From the NCBI RefSeq assembly GCF_003670275.1, contig NZ_QXJF01000012.1:1-64000 (forward strand): a DNA stretch of 64,000 nucleotides. The letters are read 5' to 3'. Within the stretch, counting starts at the first letter, position 1. Each line of letters starts with the position of its first letter. The position numbers were made by a program, and so were the translations under genes. Source of the stretch: Helicobacter labetoulli (lineage in GTDB: Bacteria; Campylobacterota; Campylobacteria; Campylobacterales; Helicobacteraceae). Of this stretch, positions 17,483-28,038 are shown piece by piece. Under the pieces are notes generated by a model. That model made no database searches. It was not told the origin of the DNA and was given only the letters and a program-made list of their open reading frames with translations.

Positions 17483-20400
17483 ATGAATAAACTATGGAAA
17501 ATTGCTGGATTTACACCATTTGTTTTAGTGGCTTTCATTAATGCTTTTGTGGATTTGGGGCATAAAATCACTATCCAAAATACGCTGTATAAAGTCTATG
17601 ATGGCAGTGAATTGACATTGCTTACAAGTATTATTAACGCCCTTATTTTACTGCCTTTTATTCTGCTTTTTACGCCTTCTGGATTCTTGGCTGATAAATT
17701 TCCTAAAAATATCGTTATGCGTGTGAGTGCGTGGTTTTCTGTGGGGATTGTGAGCTTTATTACGCTGTGTTATTTTATGGGCTGGTTTTGGCTTGCATTT
17801 ATTGCTACATTGCTTATGGCGGTGCAATCAGCGATTTACTCTCCTGCGAAGTATGGTTTTATTAAAGATTTGGCAGGCAAAGATATGCTTGCTTGGGGAA
17901 ATGGAGCTATGCAGGCAACGGCTATCGTGGCGATTTTGGCAGGTATGAGTGTGTTTTCACTCTTTTTTGAGACAATGTATAGTGCAAGTGGCTTGGGATT
18001 TTTAGCGACAAAAGGTGAGATTTTACAAAGCATTGCTCCACTTGGTTTTGTTCTTATGGCGTGTGCTGTGGCGGAGCTATATTTATGCTATCGTTTGCCT
18101 ACAATGACACAAGGTAGCAGTGAAAGCTTTGATAAAGAAGCATATTTAAGCGGTAAATCGCTGAAGAGGAATCTTGCCCTTTTACAATCTCATCGCAATA
18201 TTTGGCTTTCTGTCGTTGGCATAGCCGTATTTTGGTCAATCTCACAGCTTTTACTCGCCTCATTTCCAACCTATGTGAAAGCCGAGTTTAATGAACTCAA
18301 TACTTTCAAGGTGCAAATGATTATAGGTTTTTCTGGGCTTGGGATTATTGTTGGCTCAATTATTGCGGGGCGATTTTCTAAGCAATATATTGAAACGGGT
18401 CTTATCCCCTTAGGAGCTTTGCTTGTGTGTCTAATGATACTTTTGCTTTTAAGTTTTTCTTCACTCACACCTTATGCGATTGTGTTTTTTCTTTTTGGTA
18501 TGGGTGGGGCGTTGTTTGTGATACCGCTTAATGCACTCATTCAGTTTCACGCAAAAGAGGGTGAGCTAGGTAAGGTTTTGGCAGGGAATAACTTTATTCA
18601 AAATATTGGAATGCTGGGATTCTTAGCCATTGGGACAATCGCGTCATTAGCACAAATTGAAGTGAGCTATTTATTTTATCTTTGTATGGTTGTAGCCATT
18701 GGCGGAATGATTTATGTTGTGAGACTTCTGCCTTTTTCTTTGGTTAGAATGCTTGTTACTCTCGCTTTTTTTCAACGCTATCGCTTGAATGTTGAAGGCT
18801 TTGAGAATATACCCGAACAGGGCGGTGTGTTTTTGCTAGGTAATCATATTTCTTTTGTGGATTGGGCGATGGTGCAGCTTGCTTTGCCTAGAAAAGTGTA
18901 TTTTGTAATGGAGCGAAGCTATTATGATAGATGGTATATACGCATTTTCCTTGATTTTTTTGGGGTGATTCCTGTCTCAAATGCGGGGAGTAAAAGGGCA
19001 TTAGAATCTATCGCACAAAAACTGCAAGAGGGGCATATGGTCTGCCTTTTCCCTGAAGGGTCAATTTCTCGGCACGGACATTTGAATGAGTTTAAAAGTG
19101 GCTTTGAGTTAGCAGCCAAACACCTAGAATCTCATCAAGCAGTGATTTTGCCCTTTTATATCCGCGGTTTGTGGGGGAGTGCGTTTTCGCGTAGCCACAC
19201 AGGATTCCAAGAGAGACGCAAAAGCTTTGCTAAACGCAATATTACCATTGCCTTTGGAGAATCTTTAGATATTCACTCAAACGCCCAGCAGGTTAAGGCT
19301 AAGGTTTTTGAGCTTTCTTTTAGTGCGTGGAAGTCTCAGTGTGAATCCTTACCAACGCTTGGCAAGGCGTGGATAGATTCTGCAAAAAAATGGGGAAGTG
19401 AAGTGGCGATTGTAGATAGTATGAGCGGCTCTATGAGCTATACAAGAATGCTTAGCCTTACGCTTATTCTCTCCAAACTTTTTGCCAATCAAACAAAGGG
19501 AGAGCAAAATGTGGGGATTATACTTCCAGCTTCACTTGCAAGCTCGTTGTGTAATCTCTCTTTGCTTATGGCGACAAAAACTATTGTGAATCTAAATTTC
19601 ACCGCAGGACAAAAAGCCATTGATGCTGCCATTGCTTCAGCACAGATTAGGACTATTTATACTTCGCAAAAGTTTATGGATAAGCTTGAGGGTAAGGGGG
19701 TGGCTTTAAGCTTTCCACAAAATGTGAAAGTGCTGTATATGGAGGATTTAATCGGCATTGTTAAATCAAACAAGACAGATTTTATCTGCAAGATGATTCA
19801 GGCAATTTTGCTTCCTTCATTTATGCTTAAATGGCTGTATGCTAAGGGGGTGCAAAATACCGATGTGGCGGCAATTCTTTTTAGTAGCGGAAGTGAGGGG
19901 AAGCCAAAGGGGGTTATGCTCTCTCATCTTAATATTATGAGCAATATTTTGCAAATTTCAGATGTGATTCACGCTAGAAGCGAAGATTCTATGCTTTCAT
20001 CTTTGCCACCTTTTCACGCTTTTGGACTCACCGTTACAATGCTTATGCCTTTGCTTGAGGGAATGCTTTCAGTTACCCACGCAGACCCAACTGATGCAGT
20101 GGGTATTGCCAAAGCGGTAGCAAAAAATAAAGTGAGTGTAATGTGTGGGACATCTACATTTTTGGGGATTTATGCAAGAAACAGTAAGGTGGATAAGATG
20201 ATGTTTGATTCTTTAAGGCTTGTTGTGGCTGGGGCAGAAAAGCTTAAAAAAGATGTCAAAGAAGCCTTTGTGATGAAGTTTAATAAGGAAATTTATGAGG
20301 GCTATGGGGCGACAGAGACTACACCTGTGGCAAGTGTGAATCTGCCAAGTGAGTTTGATGCAGATAATTGGGAGCTACATAAGGCAAGTAAAGATGGAAG

Positions 20401-20971
20401 TGTGGGTATGCCATTGCCCGGAAGTGCCATTAGGATTGTTGATCCAAATACAATGCAGGAGCTTCCTGTGGGAGAAGATGGCTTAATTCTCATTGGCGGA
20501 CATCAAGTAATGGTAGGCTATCTTAATGATGAAGAGAAAACGCGCGAAGTGATTGTGGAGCTTGATGGGATTCGGTGGTATAAGAGCGGAGATAAGGGGC
20601 ATTTGGATAGCAATGGCTTTATTCATATTGTGGATAGGTATTCGCGTTTTGCTAAGATTGGCGGAGAGATGGTGAGCCTTGGGGGGATTGAAGAAGAGAT
20701 TGCTAAGATTATTAAAAAAGAAGAGATTGATGAGAGCGTAAAATATGTCGCTGTGGCACTTGAAGATAGCAAAAAGGGTGAGAGTGTAGTGCTGCTTGTG
20801 AGTGGGGAGCAAGAGCAATGCCAAAAGCTAGAATCTGCGTTAAAAGATTCTGCCCTGCCTACACTCTTTAAGCCCTCAAAGATTTTGTATGTAGAGACAA
20901 TTCCTGTGCTGGGCTCGGGTAAGGTCGATTTAAAGGGAGCAAAGGATTTAGCAAAAGGGCTTTGCGGGTAG
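17483..20971 (+). CDS. aas: Fused lysophospholipid transporter / acyltransferase / acyl-ACP synthetase (LplT-Aas)
   Basis: This inner-membrane protein (1162 residues) joins three functions that E. coli makes as LplT and Aas: import of lysophospholipids and their re-acylation. Residues about 1-415 are a 12-segment MFS transporter. Residues about 430-620 are a PlsC-type acyltransferase with the HX4D motif (NHISFVDW) and FPEG. Residues about 640-1162 are an AMP-forming synthetase with the SSGSEGKPKGV nucleotide loop, YGATETTP and KSGDKG. The start at 17483 follows AAGGAG (17468-17473); an earlier in-frame ATG at 17450 lacks a ribosome-binding site. No ACP domain is seen, so it must use free ACP. 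It stands alone ahead of the ribosomal cluster. Confidence 0.92.
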   Translation: MNKLWKIAGFTPFVLVAFINAFVDLGHKITIQNTLYKVYDGSELTLLTSIINALILLPFILLFTPSGFLADKFPKNIVMRVSAWFSVGIVSFITLCYFMGWFWLAFIATLLMAVQSAIYSPAKYGFIKDLAGKDMLAWGNGAMQATAIVAILAGMSVFSLFFETMYSASGLGFLATKGEILQSIAPLGFVLMACAVAELYLCYRLPTMTQGSSESFDKEAYLSGKSLKRNLALLQSHRNIWLSVVGIAVFWSISQLLLASFPTYVKAEFNELNTFKVQMIIGFSGLGIIVGSIIAGRFSKQYIETGLIPLGALLVCLMILLLLSFSSLTPYAIVFFLFGMGGALFVIPLNALIQFHAKEGELGKVLAGNNFIQNIGMLGFLAIGTIASLAQIEVSYLFYLCMVVAIGGMIYVVRLLPFSLVRMLVTLAFFQRYRLNVEGFENIPEQGGVFLLGNHISFVDWAMVQLALPRKVYFVMERSYYDRWYIRIFLDFFGVIPVSNAGSKRALESIAQKLQEGHMVCLFPEGSISRHGHLNEFKSGFELAAKHLESHQAVILPFYIRGLWGSAFSRSHTGFQERRKSFAKRNITIAFGESLDIHSNAQQVKAKVFELSFSAWKSQCESLPTLGKAWIDSAKKWGSEVAIVDSMSGSMSYTRMLSLTLILSKLFANQTKGEQNVGIILPASLASSLCNLSLLMATKTIVNLNFTAGQKAIDAAIASAQIRTIYTSQKFMDKLEGKGVALSFPQNVKVLYMEDLIGIVKSNKTDFICKMIQAILLPSFMLKWLYAKGVQNTDVAAILFSSGSEGKPKGVMLSHLNIMSNILQISDVIHARSEDSMLSSLPPFHAFGLTVTMLMPLLEGMLSVTHADPTDAVGIAKAVAKNKVSVMCGTSTFLGIYARNSKVDKMMFDSLRLVVAGAEKLKKDVKEAFVMKFNKEIYEGYGATETTPVASVNLPSEFDADNWELHKASKDGSVGMPLPGSAIRIVDPNTMQELPVGEDGLILIGGHQVMVGYLNDEEKTREVIVELDGIRWYKSGDKGHLDSNGFIHIVDRYSRFAKIGGEMVSLGGIEEEIAKIIKKEEIDESVKYVAVALEDSKKGESVVLLVSGEQEQCQKLESALKDSALPTLFKPSKILYVETIPVLGSGKVDLKGAKDLAKGLCG

Positions 20972-21088
20972 CGAAAATTGAAGATAGAGGTATTATTGAA
21001 CATATTGGATAGATTTTGAATTTTGCAAAATTATCCTTATAAAAAGGAAGATAAAAAATTGAAAAATGTCTAAAAATAGGCAAAGTGC

Positions 21089-21118
21089 TTGACATTTTTT
21101 CTCAAAATTGATTATAAT
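21089..21118 (+). promoter_or_regulatory. Promoter of the S10 ribosomal operon
   Basis: A consensus TTGACA (21089-21094) and TATAAT (21113-21118) are separated by 18 bases, 55 bases before rpsJ. This is the strongest promoter-like sequence in the window together with the tRNA promoter near 63.0 kb. Confidence 0.85.
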
Positions 21119-21172
21119 CACGAGCCAAAAACATCAAATTATTTTGGTGAGTTCTTTAGATAAGGAAAAAGT

Positions 21173-21484
21173 ATGGAAAGAATACGACTTAGGCTCAAAG
21201 CTTATGATCATAGGGTTCTTGATAGGTCCGTTGCATCTATCATAGAAGCAGTTAAGAGGACAGGTTCAGAGATAAGAGGTCCAGTGCCACTTCCTACCAA
21301 AAAGAAGAGATATACGGTTCTTCGTTCGCCACATATCAACAAAGATTCTCGTGAGCAGTTTGAAATCAGAGTGCATCATCGTATTATTGACATTATGTCA
21401 GCTACTCCTGATACCGTGGATAGCCTTATGAAGCTTGATTTGGCACCTGAAGTGGATGTCGAAGTTATGTCTATGAGTAAGTAA
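21173..21484 (+). CDS. rpsJ: 30S ribosomal protein S10
   Basis: S10 is part of the 30S head and also pairs with NusB in antitermination. The 103-residue product has the family opening [17 protein letters not shown] and the loop [24 protein letters not shown] with normal length. It is the first gene of the S10 operon, 55 bases after a consensus promoter, and is followed by rplC. Confidence 0.98.
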   Translation: MERIRLRLKAYDHRVLDRSVASIIEAVKRTGSEIRGPVPLPTKKKRYTVLRSPHINKDSREQFEIRVHHRIIDIMSATPDTVDSLMKLDLAPEVDVEVMSMSK

Positions 21485-21509
21485 TACCAAAGCATTAAGG
21501 ATTTTGAGA

Positions 21510-22088
21510 ATGGAATTTATAGTTGAAAAAATCGGTATGAGTCGCACAATTGGCACAAAGAGCGAGGCAGTAACATTACTTCGTGTGCTTGGTGCAAAGG
21601 TGTGCGAGGTGTATGAAAATGGCAAAGGGCTTGTGGCATATTCACAAGGAAAGGCTACAAACAAGGCTGTTGCAGGGCAACAAAAGAAGTATAACTTAAG
21701 TAAAGAGTTTAATCGCTTTGCCACTTTGAAGCTTAGTAACAAGGAAATAGGTGAGCTTGATACGGGTGTTTTGGGTGAAGCAAAACGCGTTCAAGTGAGC
21801 TTTAGAACTAAGGGACGCGGTTTTAGCGGTGCGATGAAGCGATGGAATTTTCAAGGTGGTCCAGCAGCACACGGAAGTAGATTTCATAGACGATTAGGGT
21901 CTATTGGTAATCGTGAGTGGCCAGGACGCGTTCAGCCGGGTAAAAAAATGGCTGGGCATTATGGAAATGAACAAGTGAGTGCAAAAAATGATGTAATGTC
22001 ATTTGACAAAGAGAGTGCTATTTTAGTGCTAAAGGGTTCAGTAGCCGGATTCAATGGTGCATTTGGCAGAATACAAATCATAAAATAA
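21510..22088 (+). CDS. rplC: 50S ribosomal protein L3
   Basis: L3 is an early assembly protein of the large subunit. The 192-residue product contains the central GHYGNEQVS loop and [27 protein letters not shown] that reaches toward the peptidyl transferase centre. The ATG at 21510 has TAAGG nine bases upstream; an in-frame TTG at 21504 is rejected. Second gene of the S10 operon. Confidence 0.97.
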   Translation: MEFIVEKIGMSRTIGTKSEAVTLLRVLGAKVCEVYENGKGLVAYSQGKATNKAVAGQQKKYNLSKEFNRFATLKLSNKEIGELDTGVLGEAKRVQVSFRTKGRGFSGAMKRWNFQGGPAAHGSRFHRRLGSIGNREWPGRVQPGKKMAGHYGNEQVSAKNDVMSFDKESAILVLKGSVAGFNGAFGRIQIIK

Positions 22089-22099
22089 GGTAAGACAGA

Positions 22100-22723
22100 A
22101 TGAGTAAAGCAATTTTGTTAGATAAAAAGCTTCAGCAAAGCAGTGAAATCGCATTGCCTGAGAGATATACGCAAATCAAAGAACACAATCTTTATTTGTA
22201 TGTAAAATCTTATCTTGCTTCACTTAGAGCAAACAATGCTCGTGCAAAGAAGCGTGGCGAAGTGAGCGGCGGTGGTAAAAAGCCTTGGAATCAAAAAGGT
22301 GGCGGTAGAGCACGCGCGGGAAGTATTACTTCACCAGTTTTTGTTGGTGGTGGTGTGTCTCACGGACCAAGCAATGATAGAAACTATAACCTTAAGATTA
22401 ATAAAAAACAAAAGCGGCTTGCTCTTGAGTGTGCTTTGTATCAAAAAACACAAGAAGGTAAGCTGTTTGTGGTGGATTCAGTGGCGATGCCAAGTGGTAA
22501 AACTAAAGATGCGTATGCGATGTTTAAGGCATTAAAACAACGAAGCACTCTATTTGTGGCACAGATGAGTGATGAGCCAACTTTCTTGGCATTTAGGAAT
22601 TTGCAACAATGCTATTTGGCTGATGCTAATGAGCTGAATGCGTATTTGGTGGCGGCTTTCCGTTCAGTTGTGATTGAAAAAGCAGTGTTTGATGAAATCA
22701 TTGCAGATAAGAAGGGGGAATAG
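22100..22723 (+). CDS. rplD: 50S ribosomal protein L4
   Basis: L4 lines the exit tunnel; in E. coli it also regulates the S10 operon. The 207-residue product has the extended loop [23 protein letters not shown] shortened here to its key stretch [18 protein letters not shown], typical of the tunnel loop. Its stop abuts the rplW start directly (TAG-ATG). Confidence 0.97.
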   Translation: MSKAILLDKKLQQSSEIALPERYTQIKEHNLYLYVKSYLASLRANNARAKKRGEVSGGGKKPWNQKGGGRARAGSITSPVFVGGGVSHGPSNDRNYNLKINKKQKRLALECALYQKTQEGKLFVVDSVAMPSGKTKDAYAMFKALKQRSTLFVAQMSDEPTFLAFRNLQQCYLADANELNAYLVAAFRSVVIEKAVFDEIIADKKGE

Positions 22724-23005
22724 ATGGCAGACATTACAGATATTAAATCAATCCTCTATACAGAAAAATCTCTTTCTCTCCAAGAAAGTGGCGTTTTGGT
22801 GGTGCAAACAGCTACAAGTGTAAGCAAAAACCAGCTTAAAGAGATTTTTAAAGAGTATTTTGGGATTACACCTGTAAGAATCAATTCTTTGCGTCAAGAA
22901 GGCAAAGTGAAGAGATTCAGAGGAAAAATCGGTCAGCGTACATCTTTTAAGAAATTTTATGTAAAAGTTCCAGAGGGCGCAAAACTTGATGCGCTATCAG
23001 TATAA
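22724..23005 (+). CDS. rplW: 50S ribosomal protein L23
   Basis: L23 sits at the tunnel exit and is the docking point for trigger factor and SRP. The 93-residue product has [12 protein letters not shown] and the C-terminal [20 protein letters not shown] pattern. No spacing to rplD; ten bases to rplB. Confidence 0.97.
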   Translation: MADITDIKSILYTEKSLSLQESGVLVVQTATSVSKNQLKEIFKEYFGITPVRINSLRQEGKVKRFRGKIGQRTSFKKFYVKVPEGAKLDALSV

Positions 23006-23015
23006 GGAGTAGGAT

Positions 23016-23843
23016 ATGGCAGTAAAAACATATAAGCCTTATACTCCAAGCCGAAGATTTATGAGCAATCTTAGCTCAAAGGATATTACCGGCAAGGCGA
23101 GTGTGAGAGGGTTGCTTATTAAATTACCCGTAAGTGCGGGAAGAAATAATAATGGGCGTATTACAAGTCGTCATAAAGAGGGTGGAGCCAAAAAGCTATA
23201 CCGAATCATTGACTTTAAGCGTAATAAGTTTAATATTAAAGGAAAGGTTGCTGCGATTGAGTATGATCCTTATAGAAATTGTCGTATCGCGCTTATTCAT
23301 TATGTTGATGGTGAGAAAAGATATATTATTCAGCCAAGTGGGTTAAAGGTTGGCGATGTAGTGTTTGCAGCTGAATCTGGCTTAGATATCAAAACAGGTT
23401 TTGCAATGAAGCTTAAAAGCATACCTATTGGGACAATTGTGCATAATATAGAAATGCATCCGGGTGCTGGTGGGCAACTTGCTAGAAGTGCAGGTGCGAG
23501 TACGCAGATTATGGGGCGTGAGGGGAAATACATTATCCTTAGAATGCCAAGTGGTGAGATGAGATACATTTTAGAGGAATGTATGGCAACTATTGGTGTT
23601 GTTGGTAATGAGGATTTTGCCAACATCTCTATTGGTAAGGCTGGACGCAATCGTCATCGTGGTATCCGCCCACAAACTCGTGGTAGTGCGATGAACCCCG
23701 TTGATCACCCACATGGTGGTGGTGAGGGTAAAACCGGCTCAAGCGGACATCCTGTTTCTCCGTGGGGAACCCCAGCTAAAGGCTTTAAAACTCGCAAGAA
23801 AAAAGCGAGTGATAGACTAATCATCTCAAGAAAGAAAAAATAA
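23016..23843 (+). CDS. rplB: 50S ribosomal protein L2
   Basis: L2 is one of the most conserved ribosomal proteins and supports subunit joining and the peptidyl transferase centre. The 275-residue product carries the signature [16 protein letters not shown] near residue 225 with the functional histidine and the basic C-terminus [18 protein letters not shown]. Normal length, within the S10 operon. Confidence 0.98.
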   Translation: MAVKTYKPYTPSRRFMSNLSSKDITGKASVRGLLIKLPVSAGRNNNGRITSRHKEGGAKKLYRIIDFKRNKFNIKGKVAAIEYDPYRNCRIALIHYVDGEKRYIIQPSGLKVGDVVFAAESGLDIKTGFAMKLKSIPIGTIVHNIEMHPGAGGQLARSAGASTQIMGREGKYIILRMPSGEMRYILEECMATIGVVGNEDFANISIGKAGRNRHRGIRPQTRGSAMNPVDHPHGGGEGKTGSSGHPVSPWGTPAKGFKTRKKKASDRLIISRKKK

Positions 23844-23854
23844 GGTAGGGAAGT

Positions 23855-24136
23855 ATGGCAAGATCAATTAAGAAAGGTCCTTTTGTTGATGATTATCTCA
23901 TCAAAAAAGTTGAGAAAGCAAAAGAAGGCAAGGACAATAAACCTATCAAAACTTGGTCAAGACGAAGCACAATTTTACCAGATATGATAGGACTGACTTT
24001 TAATGTCCATAATGGTAGAGCATTTGTGCCTGTTTATATTACTGAAAATCACGTTGGCTATAAGCTTGGCGAGTTTGCACCTACGCGGACATTTAAGGGA
24101 CATAAAGGCAGTGTCCAAAAGAAAATTGGTAAGTAA
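23855..24136 (+). CDS. rpsS: 30S ribosomal protein S19
   Basis: S19 binds 16S rRNA in the head together with S13. The 93-residue product starts [15 protein letters not shown] and contains [14 protein letters not shown] and [11 protein letters not shown]-like [16 protein letters not shown]. It lies between rplB and rplV with 11- and 9-base gaps. Confidence 0.97.
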   Translation: MARSIKKGPFVDDYLIKKVEKAKEGKDNKPIKTWSRRSTILPDMIGLTFNVHNGRAFVPVYITENHVGYKLGEFAPTRTFKGHKGSVQKKIGK

Positions 24137-24145
24137 GGGGATAAG

Positions 24146-24688
24146 ATGAGTAAAGCATTATTAAGATACATTCGGTTATCTCCAACAAAGGCACGGCTCA
24201 TTGCAAGAGAGGTGCAAGGTATGAATGCAGAGCTTGCAATTGCAAGTTTAGAATTTACACCAAACAAGGCAGCTAAGTTGATCTCAAAGGTGATTGCTTC
24301 TGCGGTGGCAAATGGTGGTTATGATGCTCAAGATGTGATTGTAACTTCTTGCCGTGTTGATGCTGGTCCTGTATTGAGAAGGTTTATGCCACGAGCTAAG
24401 GGTAGAGCCACTCCTATTAGAAAGCCAACAGCACACATTTTGGTTGAAGTAGGCACACAAAAAGTCCAAGCTAAGAAAGTAGAATCTAAGAGCAAGGATT
24501 CAAAAGTGGCAGATTCTAAAAATACGGAAGCTAAAAGTGCCAAAAAACCAGCTCCAAAGGCAAAAGCAACACAAAAAGCCCCAGCTGCTAAAGTAGAATC
24601 TAAAGAAGATAAGCCAAAGACTGCTCCAAAGGCTTCTGCGGCAAAAAATACGACAGCGAAGAAAAAAACTGAAGGTGAGGAAAAATAA
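24146..24688 (+). CDS. rplV: 50S ribosomal protein L22 with long Lys/Ala-rich C-terminal tail
   Basis: L22 lines the exit tunnel with its beta hairpin ([16 protein letters not shown], about residues 83-98). The core ends near residue 110, the usual family length. Here about 68 further residues follow, made almost only of Lys, Ala, Ser, Glu, Pro and Thr, with no fold expected; H. pylori L22 is only about 120 residues. The tail's coding sequence is in frame without interruption and runs to two bases before rpsC, so it is not an assembly error on this evidence. It carries three AGAWTCT words within 121 bases (24481, 24511, 24595). The tail may lie on the solvent surface of the ribosome; its purpose is unknown. 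Confidence 0.95.
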   Translation: MSKALLRYIRLSPTKARLIAREVQGMNAELAIASLEFTPNKAAKLISKVIASAVANGGYDAQDVIVTSCRVDAGPVLRRFMPRAKGRATPIRKPTAHILVEVGTQKVQAKKVESKSKDSKVADSKNTEAKSAKKPAPKAKATQKAPAAKVESKEDKPKTAPKASAAKNTTAKKKTEGEEK

Positions 24689-24690
24689 CA

Positions 24691-25398
24691 ATGGGTCAAA
24701 AAGTTAATCCAATAGGTTTAAGATTAGGTATCAATCGCAACTGGTCTTCTCGATGGTTTTCTGTGTCCCAAGCGACACCTTCAAATATTCTCGAGGATCA
24801 CAGGATTCGTAAATTTTTAAAGCGTGAAATGTATTATGCGGGTGTGAGTGAGATTATTATTGAGCGAGCCGCAAACAAGATTCGTGTAACTGTGGTGGCT
24901 TCTCGTCCGGGCTTGATTATCGGTAAGAAGGGTGTAGATATTGATAAGCATAAAGAAGCTTTAAAGAAGATTCTTCACAAAGAAGTGTTTATTAATATCA
25001 AAGAGGCTAAACGCCCTCAAGCAAACGCACAGCTTGCGGCTGAAAATATTGCAACACAGCTTGAAAAGCGTGTAGCTTTTAGGCGTGCTATGAAAAAGGT
25101 AATGCAAGCGGCGATGAAGGCTGGTGCAAAAGGAATTAAGGTTAAGGTTTCTGGTCGTTTGGCTGGGGCTGAAATGGCAAGAACAGAATGGTATATGGAA
25201 GGGCGTGTGCCTTTGCATACATTGCGTGCTAAGATAGATTATGGTTTTGCTGAAGCGATGACGACATATGGAATCATTGGTGTTAAAGTGTGGATTTTCA
25301 AGGGTGAAGTATTGCATAAGGGCATTGTGCCTGAGAAGCGAGAAGAGAGCAAGGGCGGAGATAAAGAGCGTCCTAAATCAAGAAGAGGGAGGCAGTAA
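24691..25398 (+). CDS. rpsC: 30S ribosomal protein S3
   Basis: S3 lies at the mRNA entry channel of the 30S subunit. The 235-residue product starts [16 protein letters not shown], has a KH domain with [18 protein letters not shown] and the C-terminal [10 protein letters not shown]. The end ([21 protein letters not shown] region) is a short charged tail of ordinary kind. Two bases after rplV. Confidence 0.97.
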   Translation: MGQKVNPIGLRLGINRNWSSRWFSVSQATPSNILEDHRIRKFLKREMYYAGVSEIIIERAANKIRVTVVASRPGLIIGKKGVDIDKHKEALKKILHKEVFINIKEAKRPQANAQLAAENIATQLEKRVAFRRAMKKVMQAAMKAGAKGIKVKVSGRLAGAEMARTEWYMEGRVPLHTLRAKIDYGFAEAMTTYGIIGVKVWIFKGEVLHKGIVPEKREESKGGDKERPKSRRGRQ

Positions 25399-25400
25399 TT

Positions 25401-25826
25401 ATGTTAATGCCAAAACGAACTAAATATAGAAAGCAGATGAAAGGTCGCAATCGCGGAAAGTCTTTCCGTGGAGTGTCTTTGGCATTTGGTGATATTGGAA
25501 TTAAGGCAGTAGAACACGGACGCATAGATTCAAGACAAATAGAATCTGCTCGTATTGCAATGACGCGTCATATTAAAAGGGCAGGAAAGGTGTGGATACG
25601 CGTTTTCCCAGATAAACCTTTAACAGCAAAGCCACTTGAAACAAGAATGGGTAAAGGTAAAGGTGGTGTAGAAAAGTGGGTTATGAACATAAAGCCCGGT
25701 CGTATGATTTATGAAATGGCTGGGATTGATGAAGCTTTGGCAAGAGAGGCTTTGGCTTTAGCCCAAAGCAAACTTCCCTTTAAAACCAAAATCATAACGA
25801 GTGAGAGTGAAAATGAAATTTACTGA
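25401..25826 (+). CDS. rplP: 50S ribosomal protein L16
   Basis: L16 binds near the A-site tRNA and the central protuberance. The 141-residue product reads [20 protein letters not shown] and ends in SESENEIY, as in H. pylori. The ATG at 25401 fits the GGAGG at 25388-25392 better than the second ATG at 25407. Its 3' end overlaps rpmC by 14 bases. Confidence 0.97.
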   Translation: MLMPKRTKYRKQMKGRNRGKSFRGVSLAFGDIGIKAVEHGRIDSRQIESARIAMTRHIKRAGKVWIRVFPDKPLTAKPLETRMGKGKGGVEKWVMNIKPGRMIYEMAGIDEALAREALALAQSKLPFKTKIITSESENEIY

Positions 25827-26001
25827 ATTACAAGATAAGGACATTGCGGAATTGCAAAAAATGTTGAAAGAAAAGAAGTCGTTGCTTTTTGAAAAAAGAT
25901 TGCAACTCAAAACTATGCAACTCACCAATCCAAGCGAAATCAAAACAATTCGCAAGGATATTGCTAGAATTAACACAGCCTTGAGTGCCAAAAAAAATTA
26001 A
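25813..26001 (+). CDS. rpmC: 50S ribosomal protein L29
   Basis: L29 is a small helical hairpin at the tunnel exit next to L23. The 62-residue product ([20 protein letters not shown]) fits the family length from the ATG at 25813, which lies inside rplP; an in-frame GTG at 25801 is not needed. The overlap of 14 bases suggests translational coupling. Confidence 0.93.
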   Translation: MKFTELQDKDIAELQKMLKEKKSLLFEKRLQLKTMQLTNPSEIKTIRKDIARINTALSAKKN

Positions 26002-26022
26002 TGGAAAGATTAAGGATTGACA

Positions 26023-26289
26023 ATGAGTGAAAAGCAAGCACATAAGAGAGTAATTCAGGGTAAGGTTGTCAGTAAGGCTGGTAACAAAAGCGTGGTGATT
26101 TTGGTGGAACGCAAAGTTGTTCATTCAAAGTATCGTAAGATTGTTAAGCGTTTCAAGAAATACACTATTCACGATGAGAATCACGAAACAAAGATTGGTG
26201 ATGTGGTGAGTGCAATTGAATGTAAGCCTATTTCAAAAACAAAAGCGTTTAGATTCAAAGAAATTATTACCGCAGGAGTAGAGCTATGA
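26023..26289 (+). CDS. rpsQ: 30S ribosomal protein S17
   Basis: S17 is a primary 16S rRNA binder with an OB fold. The 88-residue product contains [19 protein letters not shown] and [14 protein letters not shown]. The ATG at 26023 is preferred over a TTG at 26017 because TAAGGA (26011-26016) is correctly placed only for the ATG. It overlaps rplN by four bases. Confidence 0.96.
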   Translation: MSEKQAHKRVIQGKVVSKAGNKSVVILVERKVVHSKYRKIVKRFKKYTIHDENHETKIGDVVSAIECKPISKTKAFRFKEIITAGVEL

Positions 26290-26654
26290 TACAAAGTTTT
26301 ACAAGATTGAGCGTTGCTGATAATAGCGGTGCAAAAGAGATTATGTGTATTAAGATTCTAGGTGGAAGCCATAGACGATATGCGCGTGTGGGCGATGTGA
26401 TTGTTGCATCGGTGAAGAAGGCTATTCCTAATGGAAAGGTGAAAAAAGGACAGGTTGTTAAAGCGGTTGTTGTAAGGACAAAAAAAGAGATTCATCGTGA
26501 AAATGGCTCTTTGATGCGTTTTGATGATAATGCGGCGGTGATTCTTGATGCTAAGCGTGAGCCTATTGGCACGAGAATCTTTGGACCAGTAAGTAGAGAA
26601 GTGCGATACGCCAACTTTATGAAAATAGTATCGTTAGCTCCGGAGGTGTTATAG
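26286..26654 (+). CDS. rplN: 50S ribosomal protein L14
   Basis: L14 forms part of the inter-subunit bridge B8. The 122-residue product begins [18 protein letters not shown] and contains [18 protein letters not shown] and the [10 protein letters not shown] stretch. Start ATGA overlaps the rpsQ stop; the stop overlaps the GTG of rplX by one base. Confidence 0.98.
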   Translation: MIQSFTRLSVADNSGAKEIMCIKILGGSHRRYARVGDVIVASVKKAIPNGKVKKGQVVKAVVVRTKKEIHRENGSLMRFDDNAAVILDAKREPIGTRIFGPVSREVRYANFMKIVSLAPEVL

Positions 26655-26890
26655 TGGCAAAGTTTAAAATTAAAAAAGGCGATATGGTGCAAGTTATCAC
26701 AGGAGATGATAAGGGCAAGAAAGCAAAAGTATTGCAGGTTTTGCCTAAGAGTGCGCAAGTTATTGTAGAGGGTTGCAAACTTGCAAAAAAATCAATAAAA
26801 GCAAGTGAAAAAAATCCAAAAGGTGGTTTTGTGTCAAAAGAAATGCCGATGAGCATTTCAAATGTCAAAAAAGCGGAAGGAGATAATTAA
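26654..26890 (+). CDS. rplX: 50S ribosomal protein L24
   Basis: L24 initiates 50S assembly. The 78-residue product has the KOW motif [19 protein letters not shown]; it starts with GTG overlapping the last base of rplN, and a GGAGG (26640-26644) lies in the end of rplN. The protein is short but within the range for Campylobacterota. Its stop overlaps the rplE start by one base. Confidence 0.95.
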   Translation: MAKFKIKKGDMVQVITGDDKGKKAKVLQVLPKSAQVIVEGCKLAKKSIKASEKNPKGGFVSKEMPMSISNVKKAEGDN

Positions 26891-27435
26891 TGTTTGCTTT
26901 AAGAGATAAGTATAAAAATGAGATTATCCCTCAGCTTAAAAGTGAGCTTAATATAAGCAACACTATGTTGTTGCCAAAGCTTGAAAAAATTGTCATCAGT
27001 GTGGGAGCGGGTGATCACGCAAAAGATTCTAAGATTATGCAAAATATCGCCGATACAATCTCACTTATAGCAGGACAAAAAGCAGTCATTACTTTAGCTA
27101 AAAAGTCTGTTGCAGGATTCAAGATGCGTGAGGGTATGCCTATGGGCGTGAAAGTAACCTTGCGTGGTAAAATGATGTATAACTTTCTTGAAAAACTGAT
27201 TGTCATTGCGTTGCCTCGTGTGAAAGACTTTAGAGGTGTAAAACGCAATGGCTTTGATGGGCGTGGAAATTATAGCTTTGGTTTGAATGAGCAGCTTATG
27301 TTCCCAGAAGTCGTATATGATGACATTATGGTAACACACGGAATGAATATTACACTTGTAACTTCTACTCAAAGTGATAAAGAGGCGTTTAAGTTGCTTG
27401 AGCTGCTTGGTATGCCTTTTACGAAAGGACGATAA
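26890..27435 (+). CDS. rplE: 50S ribosomal protein L5
   Basis: L5 binds 5S rRNA and contacts P-site tRNA. The 181-residue product begins [16 protein letters not shown], contains [22 protein letters not shown] and ends with LGMPFTK. Overlaps the rplX stop by one base; rpsN follows after two bases. Confidence 0.97.
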   Translation: MFALRDKYKNEIIPQLKSELNISNTMLLPKLEKIVISVGAGDHAKDSKIMQNIADTISLIAGQKAVITLAKKSVAGFKMREGMPMGVKVTLRGKMMYNFLEKLIVIALPRVKDFRGVKRNGFDGRGNYSFGLNEQLMFPEVVYDDIMVTHGMNITLVTSTQSDKEAFKLLELLGMPFTKGR

Positions 27436-27437
27436 AT

Positions 27438-27623
27438 ATGGCAAAGAAATCAATTATTGCAAAAGCAAAGAGAAAAGCAAAATTTAGTGCAAGAGCATAT
27501 ACAAGGTGTCAGGTATGCGGGAGACCTCATTCTGTGTATAGGGATTTTGGATTATGTAGAGTATGTTTGCGAAAAATGGGCAATGAGGGCTTAATACCCG
27601 GATTGCGTAAAGCAAGTTGGTAA
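27438..27623 (+). CDS. rpsN: 30S ribosomal protein S14, zinc-binding type
   Basis: S14 helps assemble the 30S head. The 61-residue product is the short zinc form, with CQVCGRPH and CRVC giving the four-cysteine site. It lies between rplE and rpsH as in other bacteria. Confidence 0.97.
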   Translation: MAKKSIIAKAKRKAKFSARAYTRCQVCGRPHSVYRDFGLCRVCLRKMGNEGLIPGLRKASW

Positions 27624-27633
27624 GGAGAGAGTA

Positions 27634-28029
27634 ATGGTAAATGATATTATTGCAGATTCTTTAACAAGGATTCGTAATGCCTCTATGAGACGCTTGGAAG
27701 TTACGACTTTGTATTATGCAAAAATTGTTGTTTCAATTTTGGAAGTCTTTAAGAGCAGAGGTTTTATTAAGGATTACAAAGTTAATGATAAAGATGGTAA
27801 GCAGTCTATTATGGTGCAACTTGCTTATGATGAGCGAGGTAGGAGTGCAATCAATGAGATTAAGCGTATCAGTAAGCCCGGACGCCGTGTTTATAAAGCA
27901 AGGAGTGAATTGAAACGCTTTAAAAATGGCTATGGCACGATAGTGGTAAGCACAAGTAAGGGTGTAATCGGCAACGATGAAGCTTATAAGGCAAATGTCG
28001 GTGGCGAAGCACTTTGTAGCATATGGTAG
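27634..28029 (+). CDS. rpsH: 30S ribosomal protein S8
   Basis: S8 binds 16S rRNA helix 21 and, in E. coli, represses the spc operon. The 131-residue product contains [16 protein letters not shown] and the C-terminal [19 protein letters not shown] signature. Ordinary length and position in the spc section. Confidence 0.97.
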   Translation: MVNDIIADSLTRIRNASMRRLEVTTLYYAKIVVSILEVFKSRGFIKDYKVNDKDGKQSIMVQLAYDERGRSAINEIKRISKPGRRVYKARSELKRFKNGYGTIVVSTSKGVIGNDEAYKANVGGEALCSIW

Positions 28030-28038
28030 GAGAGAATT

